Shown: piece after piece, positions 27,788 through 37,349 of the stretch | Layout of the letters: each line of letters opens with the position of its first letter | Numbering within the stretch: position 1 is the first letter of the stretch | Position numbers and translations under genes: made by a program | The notes under the pieces: generated by a model | Told to the model about the DNA's origin: nothing | Seen by the model: only the letters and a program-made list of their open reading frames with translations | The model's database searches: none | Source of the DNA: Verrucomicrobiota bacterium | Lineage (GTDB): Bacteria > Verrucomicrobiota > Verrucomicrobiia > Opitutales > Opitutaceae | Direction: 5' to 3' | DNA: 43,626 bases | Assembly (NCBI GenBank): GCA_023391285.1 | Contig: JAEWBF010000003.1 | Span: 1-43,626, forward strand

Positions 27788-30103
27788 CTACCCGCCGGCC
27801 GAGGCGCGCTGGATGCCGAATTCGCGAACCCGCTTACCCGTGAGCGCGAAAATCGCGTTGGCCACCGCCGGGGCCACGGGCGGCACGCCCGGTTCACCGA
27901 CACCGCCGGGCGGGTGACGAGTGCGCATGAGCTCCACGTGAATTTTGCGCGGCGCCGCACCAATGCGCAGGATCGGCATGCCATTGAAATTATTTTCCTG
28001 CACCGCCCCGCTCCGATGCGTGACGCCACCGTAGAGAATGTGATTCAGACCGTTCAACACGGAGCCTTCCATCTGCGCGCGCACGCGGTCCGGGTTGATC
28101 AACAAACCCGCGTCGATCGCGATCCACACCTCCTCGACGCGAGCGTCTGCCGGGCTCGAGCCGCTCACCGCGGCCACCACCGCGGTGTAGGAGCTGAAAC
28201 TCCGATGCGCCGCCAGGCCGAAGCCGCGTTTACGATCGCGGCCGCGATCGCTCCACCCGGCGAGTTCGGTGACGCGTTCGATCACTCCGCGCAAGCGTCC
28301 CGCATCGACGGGATGCTGCTCGAGCGGCCGACCGTAGTTCTCCAGCGATTTGATCCCGAGGTCGTCCAGCGACAGGATCCGCGGCGGCCCGTAGATCTCG
28401 AGCATCGCATCGCGCGGATCCTGTCCTTTCGCATGCGCGATTTCGTCGATGAAGCAATTCACCGCAAACCCGTGGAAGATGTTGTAAACCGAGCGCAGCC
28501 AACCCACCCGCACGTGCGGTTCGGCTTCGCACGCCTCCGCGCGGACATTCGGGACGTCGAGTGCCACGTCGAGCACGCCTTGCTGCAGATCGCCAAGCCC
28601 GGCGCGTTTCAACGACGCGTTAAACGTGGACCCGATCGGCGGAAACGCCGTGCGCTGCCGCCAGGCGATCAAACGCCCGCTCGCGTCGAGCCCCGCAGTC
28701 ATGTGCTGGGCGTTCGCGGCATTGTAGTAGTCGTTGTGCAGATCGTCCGCGCGCGTCCACTGCACGCGCACCGGCGCTCCGATCTCGCGCGCCAGAAACG
28801 CCGCTTCCGAAACGAAGTCTGCTTTGGACTTCCGACCAAACCCGCCGCCGAGCAGCGTCACGTGCAGCGTTACGCGCTCCTCCGGAATTCCGAGGACACG
28901 CGCAACTTCCGTCCGCGCCGCCTGAGGATTCTGACTCGGGGCCCACACCTCGCACGTGCCACCGTTTTCCCGATCATAACGCGCGACGGCCACCGGTGGC
29001 TCCATCGCAAGATGCGGCAAGTGCGGCACGAAGTAGTCCGCTTCGACGATTTTCGCCGCTGAACGCAGCGCCGTCTCCACGTCGCCGACATTGCGCATCA
29101 CCGCACCTGGCTCGCGCACCGATTGCAGCAGCGCCTCGCGATAACTCGACGATTCGAAACGCGCGTGCGGGCTGTCGCTCCACGTCGCCGCCAACGCGTC
29201 CCGGCCTTTGAACGCCGCCCAGGTGTTTTCGGCCACAACCGCCACGCCGCCCCACGGCTGAAACACATACGGTGCCTTCGGATCCGGCATGCGCACGACG
29301 TGCTTCACTCCGGGCACCGCGCGGGCGGCGGCTTCGTTGAATGATTGAATCGTGGCGCCGAGCACTGGCGGACGCGCGATCGCGGCGATCAACATATTCG
29401 GGAGCCGAATATCCGCGCCGAACTGCGCCGTTCCGGAAACGTAAGCCTGACCATCGATGAGCGGCAACGGTTGTCCGATCCGCCGCAATTCAGACTCCGG
29501 CCGCAGCTTCACCGTGCCGGGCTGCGGGATCGCCAGTTTGCCTGCTTCGATCGCCAATTCGCCGAAGGAGATTTTCTGACCCGACCCGCGATGAATGACT
29601 TCGTGGCTCTCGGCGACGAGCGACGAAACTTCCACGCCCATGCGCGCTGCCGCGGCTTGCAGCAGCATCATGCGAGCGGTCGCCGCTGCGCGGCGCATGT
29701 CCTCGTAGATGCCGCGAATGCTGTTCGACCCATCCGTATTCTGGTCGCCGTAAGCTTTGTCGCCGTCCGCCTGGACAATGCGCACTCGCGCCATGTCGGC
29801 TCCAAGCTCGTCGGCGAGCAGCACAGGCAGCGAGCTGCGGATCCCCTGCCCCATCTCCGAACGATGACATACGATCGTGGTGAGTCCGTCGGGAGCGATG
29901 TGGACAAAGACATTCGGATTAAGCCCGCTGGATTTGCTCTCCTCGACCGGCGAGCTCGTCTGCGGTTTCGGTCCCGTTTCGCCGGTCGGTTCCGACGTCG
30001 CAGGTTGCCCCGCCAATCGATAGAGCCCAAACCACAGCCCGCTCGCGGACAACCCGAGACCTTGCACGAATTGCCGCCGGCTGAGCGCGAAATCCGGTGT
30101 CAT
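27788..30103 (-). CDS. iorB: Molybdenum hydroxylase large subunit (IorB/xanthine dehydrogenase family)
   Basis: The 771-residue protein opens with a Tat signal (SRRQFVQGLGLSASGLW), implying export with cofactor bound. Cofactor-domain motifs follow: HRSEMGQGIRSSLPVLLADEL, GDQNTDGSNSIRG, LLGGGFGRKS, ARAEACEAEPHVRVGWLRSV-like segment, and GGVGEPGVPPVAPAVANA, which holds the catalytic Glu near the C-terminus. This layout is the isoquinoline 1-oxidoreductase/aldehyde dehydrogenase type: periplasmic, with electrons passed through the 2Fe-2S subunit to a cytochrome. The substrate is probably an N-heterocycle or aldehyde and cannot be fixed. It follows the small subunit with an ATGA overlap. Confidence 0.9.
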   Translation of the reverse strand: MTPDFALSRRQFVQGLGLSASGLWFGLYRLAGQPATSEPTGETGPKPQTSSPVEESKSSGLNPNVFVHIAPDGLTTIVCHRSEMGQGIRSSLPVLLADELGADMARVRIVQADGDKAYGDQNTDGSNSIRGIYEDMRRAAATARMMLLQAAAARMGVEVSSLVAESHEVIHRGSGQKISFGELAIEAGKLAIPQPGTVKLRPESELRRIGQPLPLIDGQAYVSGTAQFGADIRLPNMLIAAIARPPVLGATIQSFNEAAARAVPGVKHVVRMPDPKAPYVFQPWGGVAVVAENTWAAFKGRDALAATWSDSPHARFESSSYREALLQSVREPGAVMRNVGDVETALRSAAKIVEADYFVPHLPHLAMEPPVAVARYDRENGGTCEVWAPSQNPQAARTEVARVLGIPEERVTLHVTLLGGGFGRKSKADFVSEAAFLAREIGAPVRVQWTRADDLHNDYYNAANAQHMTAGLDASGRLIAWRQRTAFPPIGSTFNASLKRAGLGDLQQGVLDVALDVPNVRAEACEAEPHVRVGWLRSVYNIFHGFAVNCFIDEIAHAKGQDPRDAMLEIYGPPRILSLDDLGIKSLENYGRPLEQHPVDAGRLRGVIERVTELAGWSDRGRDRKRGFGLAAHRSFSSYTAVVAAVSGSSPADARVEEVWIAIDAGLLINPDRVRAQMEGSVLNGLNHILYGGVTHRSGAVQENNFNGMPILRIGAAPRKIHVELMRTRHPPGGVGEPGVPPVAPAVANAIFALTGKRVREFGIQRASAGG

Positions 30104-30576
30104 CGCGCACCTCCGCCGTTCGCGTCGCTGGCGGCGACTCGCTTGATCGCGTCACGAATCCGCAAGTAGGTGCCGCACCGGCAAAGGTTCCCCGCCATCG
30201 TCTCGTCGATCTGCTCTTCGCTGGGTTGCTCATTCGCACTCAGCAACGCGGCCGCTTGCATGATCTGTCCGGGCTGGCAGTAACCGCACTGCGGAACGCC
30301 GAGTTCGATCCACGTTTTCTGAAGCGGATGCGACGCATCGGTCGCGAGCCCCTCGATCGTCGTGATCGACTGCCCGGCGGCAGCTGACGCGGGAAACACG
30401 CACGATCGAATCGCGTTCCCGTTCAGATGAATTGTGCAAGCGCCACAGAGCGCCTGCCCGCAGCCAAACTTCGTGCCGGTCAGCCCGAGCAGATCCCGAA
30501 TGACCCAAAGCATCGGCATGTCGGGCTCCACCTCCACGCTGCGCGCAACACCATTGATACGAAACTCGACCGTCAT
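30100..30576 (-). CDS. iorA: 2Fe-2S subunit of the molybdenum hydroxylase (IorA type)
   Basis: The start at 30576 has AAGGAG upstream and gives 158 residues, the normal length. The N-terminal plant-ferredoxin-type cluster uses GCGQALCGACTIHLNG with a fourth Cys in RSCVFPAS. The C-terminal helical domain carries the second cluster, CGYCQPGQIMQA and NLCRCGTYLRIRDAI. It has no signal of its own and would be carried out with the Tat-targeted large subunit. It is transcribed first, directly overlapping iorB. Confidence 0.95.
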   Translation of the reverse strand: MTVEFRINGVARSVEVEPDMPMLWVIRDLLGLTGTKFGCGQALCGACTIHLNGNAIRSCVFPASAAAGQSITTIEGLATDASHPLQKTWIELGVPQCGYCQPGQIMQAAALLSANEQPSEEQIDETMAGNLCRCGTYLRIRDAIKRVAASDANGGGAR

Positions 30577-30815
30577 GGTTCTCCTTTTCGATTCCGCCGC
30601 GCGGGCGTCGAGCGGGGGCGAGATCAACATACGCTTCGATCGCACTCGGCGCCGTCAGGCTCTTTCCGAGACCGCGCTTGGGAGCTTCGCCGCTTCGCCG
30701 GATGAGAAGCGCACGTGCCGTTTTCAACACCGACAGAAAACCGCCGCGCCGTCCTTGTTGTTAGTTGTCTTCAACTGCGCAGCCGCCGTAATCGGCACCT
30801 CCTTCAGCTTCCCTC

Positions 30816-33800
30816 ATGAGATTATCCGTCCTGCTTCTCACCTTCTCCGGATTCTTCAGCCTGTTCTGCGGAGCCCCCGCTTTCGGGGCGTCGGCGCCCT
30901 ACTGGCAATGGCGCAATCCCACGCCTCAGGGCAACGACTACTATGATGTAACGTATGGAGGCGGCCGATTCGTTGCGGTCGGACCAGCGGGAACGATCAC
31001 TACCTCGACCGACGGAATCACGTGGTCGCAGGCGAACTCGGGGGTGAACGGATACCTCTCTTCCGTCGCGTATGGCAACGGTCGCTACATCATTGTTGGT
31101 TTCGGCAACGCGTTGATTTCGGAAGACGGCGTTTCGTGGAACCGCACCTCGTTGCCTCGAGAAGGAAACGTCGGCGTGAGCGGCGTGACCTTCGCCGGAG
31201 ATCGATTCTTCGGGATGAGCAACGTTAACTACACTCTGCGGCCTCCTCAGATGAATTATGTCGTGACGTCCACGGACGGGATCAACTGGACGAAGAGCGA
31301 CACCGCTTCCGCAGCCAACGTAGGGCGCATCGCCTACGGCGGCGGAACCTACCTCGCCCAAGACATGACCAGCGGCGAGCTCAGCAGCTCAGACGGAATC
31401 ACCTGGCCGATCTACGAGGCCAAGATGGTGCGATCGACCGACGGCGTTACGTGGACCCCGGGCGGTGGCACGGGTCTCGCCCGGGTCTCAGGACGTCCAA
31501 TCTACGCAAACGGACGTTGGGTCGTCGGCGGAATACTTGCGACCCAAGGCAGTAACGGGAAACAACAATTCCAAAAAGCCGTCAGCACGTCGACCGATGG
31601 CGGTCTGACTTGGACCGTGGAATGGAGCGACTCACGGTTCACAACGCTCGAACATGTCGGAGCCTATAAAGGCAGAGTCTATCTCTTGGGGGATCCAAAC
31701 GATCCACTGATCTCCACCGCCGACTTCGTTACGGCGCGCTCGGATCTGCCGCCGCAGATGCTCCAACTCAACGCCATGGCCGCATCTGCCGACCGCGTTG
31801 TTGCCGTTGGACGATATGGACAAATTCTCTCTTCCGGCGACGGCACGAACTGGACGTCGCATACTGGAAGCACCGTCAGCGGCAACCTGCGCGCCGCCGC
31901 CTTCGGTGACGGCCAGTGGATGGTCGCCGGCCAAAGCGGACTCGCGGCGTCTTCCGATGGAATCTCGTGGAGCATGCTCCCTTCGGGCGCGACGTTCGAC
32001 ACCGGTTCGCTCGCTTACGGCAATGGCCGGTTTGTCGCGAGCGACATGACCGGACGCATCGCCGTGTCCACGGACAAGGGCGCAACATGGTCGGATTCCG
32101 CCACGCGCTCCATCGTCATGCATTTCGCTTTCGCGAACGGCCGCTTCGTCGGTTCGACCGGTTTGATCAGTTCGACCGATGGACTCACCTGGACCGCGGA
32201 AATCCCCGCGCCGGGCGGAACAGGACGGTGGCTGGGAGTGTTCACCGTCGGCGACGTTTTCTACGCGGTAGGAACCACCGACCCCGATCAGACGAAGGAC
32301 TACGTGATCGCCCGATCGACTGACGGACTTTCGTGGACCACCGTCGCGACCATGCCCGAGAGGGTGCTCTCCGTCGGCGGCAAAGAAGATCTCATCATTG
32401 CGTCCGGCGATTTGGGCGAAGTCTGGACCAGCACCGATGGTTTCACGTGGACGAAGGCGAACGGCCGCCCACTGCTCTCCTTCGGCCCCATCTCGTCGTC
32501 GCAATGGGTGGGCGACTCGTTCGTGGGCGCAACCTACCATGGTCAGATCGTGATGTCGCCGGACGGAGTGAACTGGGCGAAGGACGAGTTCGCGTCTTCG
32601 GGCATGATGTGGGGGTTGGCCGCAGGGAACGGTCAGGTGCTCGCAGTCGGCAACGGCGGCGTGATCTGGGAAGTCGGAGCGGCGCGATTCACCCAACAAC
32701 CCGAAAGTCGCACCGTCGCCGTCGGCAGTCCTGTCACACTCAGTGTGGCCGCAACCGGCAAAGAGCCGCTCAGCTACCAATGGCAGAAAAACGGATCCCC
32801 CATCAGCGGAGCCACGAAGAAGAGCTATGCCATCATGTCGGCTTCAGCCGGTGACGCCGGCGACTACCGCGTCGTCGTATCGAACAGCCTCGGTTCCACC
32901 ACGTCCAACCCGGCTTCCCTGGTAATCGGCCAGACCATCGCGCCACCTCACATTACCTCCCATCCCCAATCGAAAACGGTGAACACCGGCGATTCTGTCA
33001 CGTTCAGCGTCGGCGCGGGAGGCGACGCGCCTCTAACCTTTCAGTGGTATCACAACAACGCTCTCGTCGCCGGCGCAACGGATTCGTCCTACACCATTCC
33101 GTTTGCGACCACCGCCGACAACGGCACCTACATGGTCAACGTCTGGAACGACGCCGGGATCGCAACCTCGCACAACGCGACGCTCTCCGTAAACGCCCCA
33201 CCCGCGTCCCGGTTGGTGAGCATCGCCACGCGCGCTTACGCCACCACCGACAACGGCGTGACCATCGGCGGATTCGTGATCGACGGAAACAGCCCTAAAC
33301 AGGTGTTGATGCGCGCGGTCGGTCCCAGCCTCTCCACGCAAGGCCTTCCCTCCACCGAGTTGCTCGCCGATCCGACGATCGAACTACACCACAAAGGCTC
33401 GATCCTCGCCACCAACGACAACTGGGGCGACAACACCAACGCCGCCGCCATCGCCGAAACCGGTCTGCGCATCGGCGCCACCCCACTGGATGCCAGCGAC
33501 ACCCAATCCGCCGCGATGCTCATGACGCTCGACCCCGGCGTTTACACCTTCATCGCCAAAGGCAAAAACAACTCTTCAGGCATCGTGCTGATCGAGGTTT
33601 ACGATGCGGATATCGGCGGCTCTTCATTCGCTGGCATCGCTTCGCGCGCACTCAGCACGACCAACAACAACGTTGCCATCGGCGGATTTGTCGTCGCCGG
33701 CACCGCGCCCAAACAAGTGCTGATGCGGGCGGTGGGTTCTTCGCTCGCGACGCAAGGTCTGCCCCGATCGGAGTTGCTGCTGGACCCCACCATCGAACTC

Positions 33801-34028
33801 CACCGGGGTTCGACGATTCTCGCGACAAACGACAACTGGGGCGACAACGACAACGCCGCCGCCATCGTGACCGAAGGCGCGCGCATCGGTGCCACGCCGC
33901 TCGGGGCGAACGACACCAAGTCCGCCGTGTTGCTGATGACGCTGCAGCCGGGCGTTTACAGCTTCATCGTCAAGGGCGCCAACAACAGCGCGGGTCTCGT
34001 CCTCGTGGAAGTCTACGACGCCGACTAG
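30816..34028 (+). CDS. Large secreted protein: Asp-box propeller, Ig-like domains and C-terminal repeats
   Basis: This 1070-residue protein starts with a signal peptide (LLLTFSGFFSLFCGAPAFG). Residues ~30-620 contain about thirteen Asp-box-like motifs (S-x-DG-x-x-W, for example STDGITWSQ, SEDGVSWNR, SSDGISW, STDKGATW), giving one or two beta-propellers. Two Ig-like domains follow: one with PLSYQWQKNGSPISGA and GDAGDYRVVVSN, then one with PLTFQWYHNNALVAGA and DNGTYMVNV. The C-terminus has two copies of a ~130-residue repeat (QVLMRAVG, NDNWGDN, ALLMTLxPGVY-like, VEVYDAD). No sortase, PEP-CTERM or T9SS tail is seen. The catalytic residues of a sialidase were not found, so binding or adhesion is more likely than hydrolysis. 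Confidence 0.85.
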   Translation: MRLSVLLLTFSGFFSLFCGAPAFGASAPYWQWRNPTPQGNDYYDVTYGGGRFVAVGPAGTITTSTDGITWSQANSGVNGYLSSVAYGNGRYIIVGFGNALISEDGVSWNRTSLPREGNVGVSGVTFAGDRFFGMSNVNYTLRPPQMNYVVTSTDGINWTKSDTASAANVGRIAYGGGTYLAQDMTSGELSSSDGITWPIYEAKMVRSTDGVTWTPGGGTGLARVSGRPIYANGRWVVGGILATQGSNGKQQFQKAVSTSTDGGLTWTVEWSDSRFTTLEHVGAYKGRVYLLGDPNDPLISTADFVTARSDLPPQMLQLNAMAASADRVVAVGRYGQILSSGDGTNWTSHTGSTVSGNLRAAAFGDGQWMVAGQSGLAASSDGISWSMLPSGATFDTGSLAYGNGRFVASDMTGRIAVSTDKGATWSDSATRSIVMHFAFANGRFVGSTGLISSTDGLTWTAEIPAPGGTGRWLGVFTVGDVFYAVGTTDPDQTKDYVIARSTDGLSWTTVATMPERVLSVGGKEDLIIASGDLGEVWTSTDGFTWTKANGRPLLSFGPISSSQWVGDSFVGATYHGQIVMSPDGVNWAKDEFASSGMMWGLAAGNGQVLAVGNGGVIWEVGAARFTQQPESRTVAVGSPVTLSVAATGKEPLSYQWQKNGSPISGATKKSYAIMSASAGDAGDYRVVVSNSLGSTTSNPASLVIGQTIAPPHITSHPQSKTVNTGDSVTFSVGAGGDAPLTFQWYHNNALVAGATDSSYTIPFATTADNGTYMVNVWNDAGIATSHNATLSVNAPPASRLVSIATRAYATTDNGVTIGGFVIDGNSPKQVLMRAVGPSLSTQGLPSTELLADPTIELHHKGSILATNDNWGDNTNAAAIAETGLRIGATPLDASDTQSAAMLMTLDPGVYTFIAKGKNNSSGIVLIEVYDADIGGSSFAGIASRALSTTNNNVAIGGFVVAGTAPKQVLMRAVGSSLATQGLPRSELLLDPTIELHRGSTILATNDNWGDNDNAAAIVTEGARIGATPLGANDTKSAVLLMTLQPGVYSFIVKGANNSAGLVLVEVYDAD
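33216..34025 (+). repeat. Two tandem C-terminal protein repeats of ~400 bp
   Basis: The two copies (about 33216-33612 and 33630-34025) encode closely similar ~130-residue units: IATRAY or IASRAL, a IGGFV block, PKQVLMRAVG, DPTIELH, ILATNDNWGDN, IGATPL and VYDAD. Nucleotide identity is also high in places (ACAACTGGGGCGACAAC in both), which suggests a fairly recent duplication or gene conversion. The unit is a common C-terminal ending of secreted Opitutaceae proteins. Confidence 0.8.
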
Positions 34029-34323
34029 CGGTCTCAGAGATGCTATAGCCGTCTCGATTTTGAAGATGGCCCACCATGGGTAGAGCGAACCAGCCTGCCC
34101 CGACCTGTCGGATTCCGGTGAGCCGCGAGTCGACGAGCCGACCGCTCCGCAGCGACGCACGCTCACGTCCCACCAGCCAAATGCAGGATCGTCGCTGCGA
34201 CGCAGCGCCCGTGCCCGGCGCGCCGTCTGCTTCTGTCGGGTGGCACCCGCGCAGAGGGTTTTACCAGAAAAATTCCCGCGTCGACGCACTTGGCATATTC
34301 ACGAATTCAGCCTTGTTAAGTGA
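34029..34323. other. Intergenic region without a recognised gene
   Basis: This 295-bp gap separates the secreted protein from the KaiC-like operon. It must hold the operon's promoter. The best -35/-10 pair I could find ends only four bases from the start codon and is not convincing. No terminator-like hairpin with a T-tract was seen. Confidence 0.4.
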
Positions 34324-35796
34324 ATGAACCCCACCGCTTCGCGCGCCGCCACAGGAATCTCCGGACTCGACGAGATCCTCTGCGGCGGCCTCATCGTCAA
34401 CCGCCTCTACCTGATCGAAGGCGAACCGGGAGCCGGAAAAACGACGCTCGCCCTTCAGTTCCTGCTGGAAGGGCGCAAAAACGGCGAGCGGGGGCTTTAC
34501 CTCACGTTGTCGGAAACCCGGGAAGAGTTGATCGCGGGAGCCGAGTCCCACGGCTGGTCGTTGGACGGCATCGAAATCGTCGAACTCCTCGCAACCGACT
34601 TGGATCTGATCACCGACAACGACTTGACGATGTATAACCCGTCCGAAGTCGACCTTGGCGCGACCACCCGGGCGGTGCTCGAAGCCGTCCAGCGGACGAA
34701 TCCCACTCGCGTGGTCTTCGACTCGCTCTCCGAGATGCGTCTGCTCGCCCAGAGTTCGTTGCGGTATCGCCGGCAAATTCTCGCGCTCAAACAGTTTTTC
34801 ATCGGCCGCAATTGCACGGTCCTGCTTCTCGACGACGGCACGAGCGAAGGGCCGGACCTCCAACTTCAAAGTCTCGCGCACGGTGTCGTCGAACTCGTGC
34901 AACTCGCCCCCGACTTCGGGCCCGAGCGCCGTCGCCTGCGAGTCGTGAAGTTCCGCGGCAGTGCGTTTCGCGGCGGCTATCACGATTTCGTGCTCGCCCG
35001 CGGCGGCCTGACCGCTTTTCCGCGCCTGATCGCGGGCGCGCACCCCCGACCGGCTCCGTCCGGCCAGCTCGCAAGCGGCGTCGAACGGCTGGACGCTCTC
35101 CTCGGCGGCGGACCCGATCGCGGAACCAGCACGTTGTTCATGGGCCCAGCCGGCTCCGGCAAGTCGACGATCGCATTCATGTATGCCGCCGCCGCGGCGA
35201 AACGCGGCGAACATGCCGTCGTCTTCGCGTTCGACGAGAGCGGACGAACTTTGGTCAACCGGTGCAAGAACCTGGGCATTCAAATCGAGGAGGGACGCGG
35301 TCCCGGAAAGATCTGTATCCATCAAGTGGATCCATCTGAGCTGTCTCCCGGCGAGTTTGCCGACCGTGTGCGCGGAGCCGTGGAGCAGGATAACGCGAGC
35401 GTGATCGTGATCGACAGCCTCAACGGCTACCTGAACGCCATCGCGCAGGAACGTTTTCTCACCGCTCATCTCCACGAGCTGCTCGCCTACCTCGGGCATC
35501 AAGGCGTCTGCACGATCATGGTCGTCGCCCAACACGGCGTGCTCGGCCTGGACGTCGAAGCGCCGGTGGACACCAGCTATCTGGCCGACTCGGTGGTGTT
35601 GTTTCGTTTCTTTGAAACCGCTGGCACCGTCAGAAAAGCCCTGTCCGTCGTCAAAAAACGGAGCGGCCCGCACGAGGATACGATTCGCGAGTTGCGGATG
35701 CGTCCCGACGGGATCGCGCTCAGCGAACCGCTGCGCGGATTCCAAGGTGTGTTGACGGGCACGCCGGTGCCAGTCTCGGGATCGATGCCGGCATGA
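34324..35796 (+). CDS. KaiC-like dual-domain ATPase
   Basis: This 490-residue protein has two RecA/KaiC domains in tandem. The first starts ATGISGLDEILCGGL with Walker A GEPGAGKTT (33-41); Walker B-like VVFDSLSEM follows. The second begins ASGVERLDALLGGGPDRG with Walker A GPAGSGKST (274-282) and VIVIDSLNGY. It is close to cyanobacterial KaiC in length (about 520). The second domain lacks the C-terminal tail used for KaiA binding, and no kaiA or kaiB is nearby. Such bacterial KaiC homologues are known in stress-signalling operons with histidine kinases, which fits the kinase gene overlapping the stop here (ATGA). Confidence 0.9.
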   Translation: MNPTASRAATGISGLDEILCGGLIVNRLYLIEGEPGAGKTTLALQFLLEGRKNGERGLYLTLSETREELIAGAESHGWSLDGIEIVELLATDLDLITDNDLTMYNPSEVDLGATTRAVLEAVQRTNPTRVVFDSLSEMRLLAQSSLRYRRQILALKQFFIGRNCTVLLLDDGTSEGPDLQLQSLAHGVVELVQLAPDFGPERRRLRVVKFRGSAFRGGYHDFVLARGGLTAFPRLIAGAHPRPAPSGQLASGVERLDALLGGGPDRGTSTLFMGPAGSGKSTIAFMYAAAAAKRGEHAVVFAFDESGRTLVNRCKNLGIQIEEGRGPGKICIHQVDPSELSPGEFADRVRGAVEQDNASVIVIDSLNGYLNAIAQERFLTAHLHELLAYLGHQGVCTIMVVAQHGVLGLDVEAPVDTSYLADSVVLFRFFETAGTVRKALSVVKKRSGPHEDTIRELRMRPDGIALSEPLRGFQGVLTGTPVPVSGSMPA

Positions 35797-37070
35797 ACTC
35801 CCGCGCGGCAGGAGAAAACGCGGACGAACCCGAGCGCAGGGTGCTGCTGTTCGTCGCGACCCGCCGCGACGCCGAGGTGAGCACGCGGCTGCTCTCGCGC
35901 GCAGGACTGGGCTGCATGACTTGTGAATCGATCGAGTGCCTGATTGCGGAAATTCGACGGGGAGCGGCAGCGGTCTTGGCCACCGATCGAATCCTCGAAA
36001 GCGGCCGCGCGGAGCAACTGGTCCCCGTGCTGGACGAGCAGGAAGAATGGTCCGATCTGCCGTTGGTGCTCCTCATGCGCGGCGGCGAACAGTCGAGGCA
36101 CGCCTCCGGGGTGCTTCAAAAGCTGACCAACGTCACTCTCCTGGATCGGCCGGCCGGAATGCTTTCCGTTCTCAGCGCGGTGCAAGCGGCCGTTCGCGGC
36201 CGGCTTCGCCAATACGAGACGCGCGCTCACATCCAGGCCATTCGCGCCGCCGAAGCGAAAGCGCGGGAGGCGGAAGCGCGGGCTCGCCACGCGGATCGCG
36301 CGAAAGACGAATTTCTCGCTCTGCTCTCACACGAGCTGCGCACGCCGCTGACACCCGTCTTGTTACTGGCGACCGAAGCGTCCGCCGACGAAAGTTTATC
36401 GGAGGACACACGCGCGGATTTTCAGGTGATCGCGAAGAACATCGCGCTCGAGGCGCGCCTGATCGATGACCTGTTGGACCTGACCCGGATCTCTCGCGGT
36501 AAACTCAGCCTCACTCGCGAACGGCAGGATGTTGTCACCGTGTTGCGCGATACGATCGCCACCGTCCGTCATGAATTCGCCGCCAAACATCTGACACTCG
36601 AAACCAGCCTCCAGGCGGAAACCGCCCTCGTCGACTGCGATCCGACCCGGGTGCAGCAAGTCTTCTGGAACGTGCTGAAGAACGCCGCGAAGTTCACTCC
36701 GCCCGGTGGATCCGTGACGGTGCGGACACGCTTTTCGGACGAGCGCGAGCGCGTCATCGTGGAGATCGAGGACACCGGAATCGGCATGACGCCCGCGGAG
36801 CTGCAGCGGATCTTCGAAGCGTTTTCGCAGGGCGATCACGCCACCCACGCAGCGCACCGATTCGGGGGCCTCGGTCTCGGTCTGGCGATTTCCCGTTCGC
36901 TGGTGGAAATGCATTCAGGAACCATCCGCGCACACAGTGCCGGCCCCGGCCATGGCAGCACGTTCTCCGTCGAGCTGCCGCTGGTCGCGCCCGATTCATC
37001 GACATCCCCTCGCGACAGAAGCGGCCAGCGCCACGGAGACCCCGACCGTGCTGCCGCGCACGGATTTTGA
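35793..37070 (+). CDS. Soluble histidine kinase coupled to the KaiC-like ATPase
   Basis: The protein has 425 residues with no membrane segment. Residues 15-145 resemble a degenerate receiver-like module (RRVLLFVATRRDAEVSTRLL, WSDLPLVLLMRGG) without an obvious phospho-acceptor Asp. A charged Ala-rich coiled coil follows, then HisKA (FLALLSHELRTPLTPVLLL, phospho-His180) and a HATPase domain with the N box FWNVLKNAAKFT, DTGIGM and GGLGLGLAI. It ends with an unusual Arg/Asp-rich tail. The ATGA overlap with the KaiC-like gene implies stoichiometric production, as expected if the ATPase feeds the kinase. No response regulator follows. Confidence 0.92.
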   Translation: MNSRAAGENADEPERRVLLFVATRRDAEVSTRLLSRAGLGCMTCESIECLIAEIRRGAAAVLATDRILESGRAEQLVPVLDEQEEWSDLPLVLLMRGGEQSRHASGVLQKLTNVTLLDRPAGMLSVLSAVQAAVRGRLRQYETRAHIQAIRAAEAKAREAEARARHADRAKDEFLALLSHELRTPLTPVLLLATEASADESLSEDTRADFQVIAKNIALEARLIDDLLDLTRISRGKLSLTRERQDVVTVLRDTIATVRHEFAAKHLTLETSLQAETALVDCDPTRVQQVFWNVLKNAAKFTPPGGSVTVRTRFSDERERVIVEIEDTGIGMTPAELQRIFEAFSQGDHATHAAHRFGGLGLGLAISRSLVEMHSGTIRAHSAGPGHGSTFSVELPLVAPDSSTSPRDRSGQRHGDPDRAAAHGF

Positions 37071-37349
37071 TTCGATGATTACGAATATCGGTCTGCTCGA
37101 CGATTTGGACCGCCTGCTGAGTCGTTCACCAAAGTTTCTACCGCAGCTCACTTTCCTTCGCCGCAGACTGCGGCTCGCAGGCTCGGCCCGTGGCCGGCTT
37201 TGCCGGTCCCTCGCGCGCGTCCCATCGCCGCCGCAACTCTGGTGCTTACCACTTGTCAGCTAAAAAGATTCGTAAACGCTTCGGCGTGCGCACCAGCCCG
37301 ACGGAACCTGGCCCTGGGCAGGCGTGACGCATCAGACATTGTGCGTTGT

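Noticed and set aside
30900..32690. Sialidase activity for the Asp-box protein
   Set aside because: Asp boxes are abundant, but the Arg triad and Tyr/Glu pair of sialidases were not identified; such propellers often only bind.
34290..34319. TTGGCA and TGTTAA resembling a promoter before the KaiC-like gene
   Set aside because: The -10 element would end four bases before the start codon and the match is weak, so no site is called.
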